Origin: Bifidobacteriaceae bacterium
Lineage (GTDB): Bacteria; Actinomycetota; Actinomycetes; Actinomycetales; WQXJ01
NCBI GenBank assembly: GCA_031267825.1
Contig: JAIRYJ010000007.1
Coordinates: 126,001-190,000 of the forward strand
Length of the DNA stretch: 64,000 nt
Reading direction: 5' to 3'
Below, piece after piece: positions 60,866 to 64,000 of this stretch (its first letter is position 1; every line of letters starts with the position of its first letter). A program made the translations under genes and the position numbers. The notes under the pieces were generated by a model, which had not been told where the DNA came from, ran no database searches, and saw only the letters and a list, made by a program, of their open reading frames with translations.

Positions 60866-62983
60866 CTAATATTCGGCAACTATCACCATGTGCGGTTCAA
60901 CCACCGCCGGGAGCAGTTCTGTGACCTGGTCATTTGTCACAGTGAAAGGCACAGGCAGCCTGTCCGGCGCGGTGAAAACCCGGACCGGCCGGGCCGGTAG
61001 GCGCAACCAAATCGGGAATCCGGCCAGGGCGTGGCTGGTGTCGAGTCGTGGAGTGGCCGCGCTGGAACGCCGCGGCTGGTAGGCCGTCAAGTGAATCGCG
61101 GCGCCAGCCGGCCGGCCAGACGCCAGCGGCGCCAAATGATGCAGCGTCACTTCAACCCAGGCGGGCCCGCCGTGACTCACCATCCGCTCCGGGTAGAGCC
61201 GCCTGATCAGGCCATCAACGACCGCTTTGGAGGTCCAGTATGCCTGACTGGCGTATTCGGTGAAGACCGGTGTCGCGATGTGGGCCCAGTTTTTGACGAT
61301 GCCGACCAGCGGCCCAACGCCATCACTTCCGGCTGGGGAGTCCAAATGGGAGGTGAAATGCTGCCAGGTCCGGTCGAAACGAGATTCGATGACCTCGCCT
61401 TCCAGTTGAGCGCCGGGTAGTGCTTCAAGCAGGCTGGCGCCACCGTAGGAAACGTACCGGAAGCTGGTGTCGAGCCAAGCGCCAACCGGGCCGCCGGCCG
61501 CCTCGGTGGCCGTGTCGGCATCGAGCGAAGCACCATTTGGGCCACTGACCGGCTCGGTCACCAACCGCCCAGCCCGGAAATAGCAAGGTATGGTCGATAC
61601 CGGACCCGTTACCTTGACGGGCGGGTCAGCCAAGTCAGGCACCTCCGGTCCGGCGCTGATCAGGCTGGCCCCGGACTGCCGGGCCCGCTCCAAAGCCGAC
61701 TTCGCCAGCGGACTCAACTGGACGGCATCGGGCAACAAAATGATCTTGTAGGAACCTGCCACGACCCGCTCACCATCCACCACGTCAAACTGAACACCCA
61801 GCTCAAGCAGCATTTGGGCGGCACCCAAAACACCCTGGCTGGGCGTCATGGTGAAACGGCCCGGATCGGAGACGGTCGGCTCAAACTGAGCCACAATGGC
61901 GGCCTCCGCCTCCGGCTGGCTCGCCTCAAGCCAAGGTTCAAGCGCCTCAAAACGGCTCAAGACCTGGCCAATCGTGTCATAAACGGCCTGATCAAGCCGC
62001 CCCGAAGGGTCAAGCTGATCACCGATCGCAACCGAACCGCCGGCCGACGCGATAGTGCCCGCCTCATAGACCAGTTGAGCTGGGGTTTTGAGCCCGCCGA
62101 AATCCGCCCACGAGCGATGGAACCGCCCAGTCATGCCCACCACCGGTCGGCCGAAGGTCCGGGCGTAGCGTGCCATCACCGGGTAATGCAGGTATCCCCA
62201 GGCGCCGTCAGTTGGGAGGGACTCAATGTCGATTTGGTTTTGCGAATCAAGCGTCCGGCCAAGCCACGAATCCGCTGTGTGATTATGAAAAATGGTGGCC
62301 TGGGGGTGGCGTGCCCAGATGATCTGGGCGGCCTGATCCATGAATCGTTGGCGCACGCTTAAGTAGTATTCGGCGACGGCCGAATCATCTGACAGGTCAA
62401 GTCCGGCCGCGGTCAGGCGGGCGGCCCCGGCTGGCGAATAGTTCGGGGTGATCGAGACAATATCAAGCCAGAATCCGTCCGGGTTGTAGTTGGTGCGGAC
62501 CTCTTCGATTTGAGCCAGGACATAATCGGCGTAGCCGGATGCCAGATCAAGCACACTCCAGCCGCGCCCACCGGTCAGGACCGATTCGTTTGACAGGGCG
62601 GGCCGGGCCAGCAGTTGACCGGCTTTGTCTACCGCGACCCATTCGGGATGGAGTTGGGCGGCCAGGTCATCCCATAGGACACCGAGGTAAGCCTGAGCTT
62701 TGATGCCGCGCTGATGGAGGGCTTCAATCTGTTCGCCGAGCAGGTCGCGTGACAGCCCGGGGTGTGGCGTGCCGATTGTGGTGGGGTAGTAGGAGTAGCC
62801 GTGCAGTCCTTTGGCGAAGATGTTAACTGAGTTGACGTGGGCGCGGGCCATTGTGTCAGCGAACTCGGCGGCATCGAATTGGCTGGCTACTGGGGTGATG
62901 ACGGGTGAAGTGTGGAAGTCTAGGTGAATCTGGCGGAGATGTGGCTGGTTCCTAACTAGGCGGTCGAGTGGTGGTTGGCTCAT
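60866..62983 (-). CDS. Cytoplasmic glycoside hydrolase (GHL6/GH42-trimerisation type)
   Basis: 705 residues without a signal peptide. The N-terminal ~340 residues form a TIM barrel (IHLDFHTSP, FAKGLHGYSYYPT, DGFWLDIVSITPNYSP, ATIFHNHT), as in hypothetical glycosyl hydrolase 6. A flavodoxin-like trimerisation domain of beta-galactosidase type follows (QMLLELGVQFDVVDGE, YKIILLPDAVQLS), then a beta-rich end. Asp in WLDIV is a candidate catalytic residue. Substrate unknown; it probably acts on the oligosaccharide brought in by the importer. It is convergent with manD, 31 bp apart. Confidence 0.75.
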   Translation of the reverse strand: MSQPPLDRLVRNQPHLRQIHLDFHTSPVITPVASQFDAAEFADTMARAHVNSVNIFAKGLHGYSYYPTTIGTPHPGLSRDLLGEQIEALHQRGIKAQAYLGVLWDDLAAQLHPEWVAVDKAGQLLARPALSNESVLTGGRGWSVLDLASGYADYVLAQIEEVRTNYNPDGFWLDIVSITPNYSPAGAARLTAAGLDLSDDSAVAEYYLSVRQRFMDQAAQIIWARHPQATIFHNHTADSWLGRTLDSQNQIDIESLPTDGAWGYLHYPVMARYARTFGRPVVGMTGRFHRSWADFGGLKTPAQLVYEAGTIASAGGSVAIGDQLDPSGRLDQAVYDTIGQVLSRFEALEPWLEASQPEAEAAIVAQFEPTVSDPGRFTMTPSQGVLGAAQMLLELGVQFDVVDGERVVAGSYKIILLPDAVQLSPLAKSALERARQSGASLISAGPEVPDLADPPVKVTGPVSTIPCYFRAGRLVTEPVSGPNGASLDADTATEAAGGPVGAWLDTSFRYVSYGGASLLEALPGAQLEGEVIESRFDRTWQHFTSHLDSPAGSDGVGPLVGIVKNWAHIATPVFTEYASQAYWTSKAVVDGLIRRLYPERMVSHGGPAWVEVTLHHLAPLASGRPAGAAIHLTAYQPRRSSAATPRLDTSHALAGFPIWLRLPARPVRVFTAPDRLPVPFTVTNDQVTELLPAVVEPHMVIVAEY

Positions 62984-63342
62984 GGTTGGCTAGTCCTTCC
63001 AATCTGGCGCGGATAGGTGTTCTGTTCCCTTGGTGGTCAAGAGGCCGCCAGGTGTGCCGCTGGCTGGCCCGGTAGCCGCTGGCTGGCCCGGGTAGGTCTA
63101 AGCGAGTCGCTGGGAAACCGCCGGTCGGTTGACGTGTCAGTCGGGTAGAACTAGAATACATGCTATGCATACAAGTTGGACAAGGTCTTTCGCGTTTCGC
63201 GCCAATGCCGTCTGGCAGGCCCGCGCGGCGGCTTGCGAAGCAGCCCGCACGGTCGGCAGCAGGGCGGCCCGCCAAGCGGCCCGTGGAACAGGGCGCGGAA
63301 CAGCTCGCGGAGCGAACCGGCCAACTGTCGAGGGAGGCGCTC
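62984..63342. other. Divergent control region of the mutarotase gene
   Basis: It contains the promoter and operator below. A frame in line with the mutarotase opens at 63160, but its Arg/Ala-rich residues are not family sequence, and GGGAGG at 63332-63337 supports the start at 63343. Confidence 0.55.
63129..63175 (+). promoter_or_regulatory. Promoter with GntR-type operator
   Basis: TTGACG (63129-63134), a 17-nt spacer and TAGAAT (63152-63157) make a strong promoter. TATGCATA (63164-63171) is a palindrome, and GCATACAAG (63167-63175) is the sequence also found at the 54407 operator. The same GntR protein may control both. Confidence 0.65.
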
Positions 63343-63924
63343 GTGCTGAAGAACATTGACCCGGTCCTGACTCCTGATCTGCTTTACGGCCTGGCCAAAG
63401 CCGGTCACGGTGACGTTATCGCGGTGGTAGACCGCAACTACCCGCCCTATGCGGCAGGCATTCCAGTAGTCCACCTGGCAGGCGTTGACGGCCCGGCCGC
63501 CATCGCGGCGATTTGTTCAGTCACGCCGCTCGACACCTTCATTGATCAGCCCCTGGCCGCCATGCGGCCAGTCGGGGAGGATAGTTTGCCCGCCGTCACA
63601 ACTGAAGTGGTGGCAGCGGCCAGCCAAGCCGAAGGCCGCCAGATCATTCCCCGCCCAGTTGAACGTTTCGCCTTCTACGCTGAGGCGAAATCAGCCGCCC
63701 TCATGGTCGCCACAGGCGAGGCCCGTCCCTACGCTTGTTACCTGCTGACCAAAGGCGTCTGGCCCAGCTTCGCGCCGGACGCCACCCCGCCCGGGGCGCC
63801 AGCGGTTGGTGCGGGAGATCCCGCCACCTCATCTGGTGCGTCGCCCGCGGGCCCGGGAGATCCCGCCACCTCATCTGGTGCGTCGCCCGCTGGCTCGTCA
63901 ACCGATGCGGGCCAGGACCGGTGA
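63343..63924 (+). CDS. RbsD/FucU-family sugar mutarotase
   Basis: 193 residues from a GTG behind GGGAGG. Residues 1-~142 follow FucU: MLKNIDPVLTPDLLYGLAKA, GHGDVIAVVDRNYP with the catalytic-type His, and FYAEAKSAALMVATGEARPY. It interconverts sugar anomers so that a kinase or isomerase gets the right form. The last ~50 residues are a low-complexity tail with two 14-residue units (GDPATSSGASPAG), encoded by a 42-bp repeat. The kinase gene follows after 7 nt. Confidence 0.88.
   Translation: MLKNIDPVLTPDLLYGLAKAGHGDVIAVVDRNYPPYAAGIPVVHLAGVDGPAAIAAICSVTPLDTFIDQPLAAMRPVGEDSLPAVTTEVVAAASQAEGRQIIPRPVERFAFYAEAKSAALMVATGEARPYACYLLTKGVWPSFAPDATPPGAPAVGAGDPATSSGASPAGPGDPATSSGASPAGSSTDAGQDR
63813..63890. 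repeat. Two 36-bp copies with 42-bp period inside the mutarotase gene
   Basis: GGGAGATCCCGCCACCTCAT and the 16 bases after it occur at 63813-63848 and again identically at 63855-63890. The perfect match shows a recent duplication. Confidence 0.85.
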
Positions 63925-63931
63925 ACAACTG

Positions 63932-64000
63932 ATGCGAATCGCGGTTGTTGGCAGTTACGGTGTTGGATTCACTGTCCAATCGGCCCGTCTGCCCATCGCT
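63932..64000 (+). CDS. PfkB-family carbohydrate kinase, N-terminal start (cut by window)
   Basis: Only 23 codons are visible: MRIAVVGSYGVGFTVQSARL then PIA. The MRIAVVGSxGxG-x-T pattern is the usual start of ribokinase/PfkB enzymes. In this locus it could be the 2-keto-3-deoxygluconate kinase or a sugar kinase; the window is too short to tell. Confidence 0.65.
   Translation, partial: MRIAVVGSYGVGFTVQSARLPIA

Noticed and set aside
60918-60944. Second TGTGA...TCACA pair as a GlxR site
   Set aside because: The halves are much too far apart and lie inside the end of a hydrolase gene.

Overview
The window looks like the chromosome of a high-GC Gram-positive bacterium (Actinomycetota). The signs are GC-rich third codon positions, two giant wall-anchored surface proteins with LPxTG-type tails, lipoproteins, ABC sugar importers that lack their own ATPase gene, a GlxR/CRP-type operator and a probable leaderless promoter. 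I cannot place it more finely. The sugar and uronate genes and the very large adhesins suggest a carbohydrate-feeding, probably host- or biofilm-associated life (inference).

Layout. 1-119: tail of a UDP-glucose 4-epimerase-like gene followed by decayed 34-bp repeats. 305-9259: a 2984-residue Ig-repeat adhesin. 9402-11105: a Na+/H+ antiporter. 11363-17773: a 2136-residue DUF11-repeat surface protein. 17895-19007: a polyprenyl synthase homologue with altered aspartate motifs. 19.3-20.5 kb: a graveyard of a methyltransferase relic, an IS3-family transposase relic and a DUF2185 immunity-type relic. 20873-24400: a secreted CotH/lamin-tail protein.

24.6-30.1 kb is a defence-like block: an AAA ATPase and a subtilisin-like protease (IetAS-like), a small unknown protein, and an ADP-ribosylglycohydrolase fused to a phosphatase domain. 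30.3-36.9 kb is a GH2 glycosidase with a CUT1 sugar importer and a divergent LacI regulator. 37.0-43.1 kb holds a DUF2867 gene and a collapsed Wadjet operon: jetA and jetB are intact, but jetC and jetD are joined by a deletion. Next come remnants of a DUF4411 PIN toxin and its ImmA-type partner, then an intact cytosine-5 methyltransferase. An adenine/cytosine-N4 type methyltransferase lies at 45.1 kb.

46.2-51.7 kb holds hypothetical genes, an SDR protein and an AztD-like zinc lipoprotein behind a Zur-like palindrome. 51.7-64.0 kb is a hexuronate catabolic locus: fructuronate reductase, GntR regulator, TIM-barrel isomerase, SDR, sugar importer, mannonate dehydratase, a GH, a FucU-type mutarotase, and the start of a PfkB kinase cut by the window end. 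The expected path is uronate to fructuronate to mannonate to 2-keto-3-deoxygluconate, with a kinase to follow.

Three recurring oddities cut across the window: an over-represented GGACGATGCCG motif, two families of intergenic elements shared between distant genes, and low-complexity inserts or tails in otherwise ordinary enzymes. No tRNA, rRNA or CRISPR array was seen.
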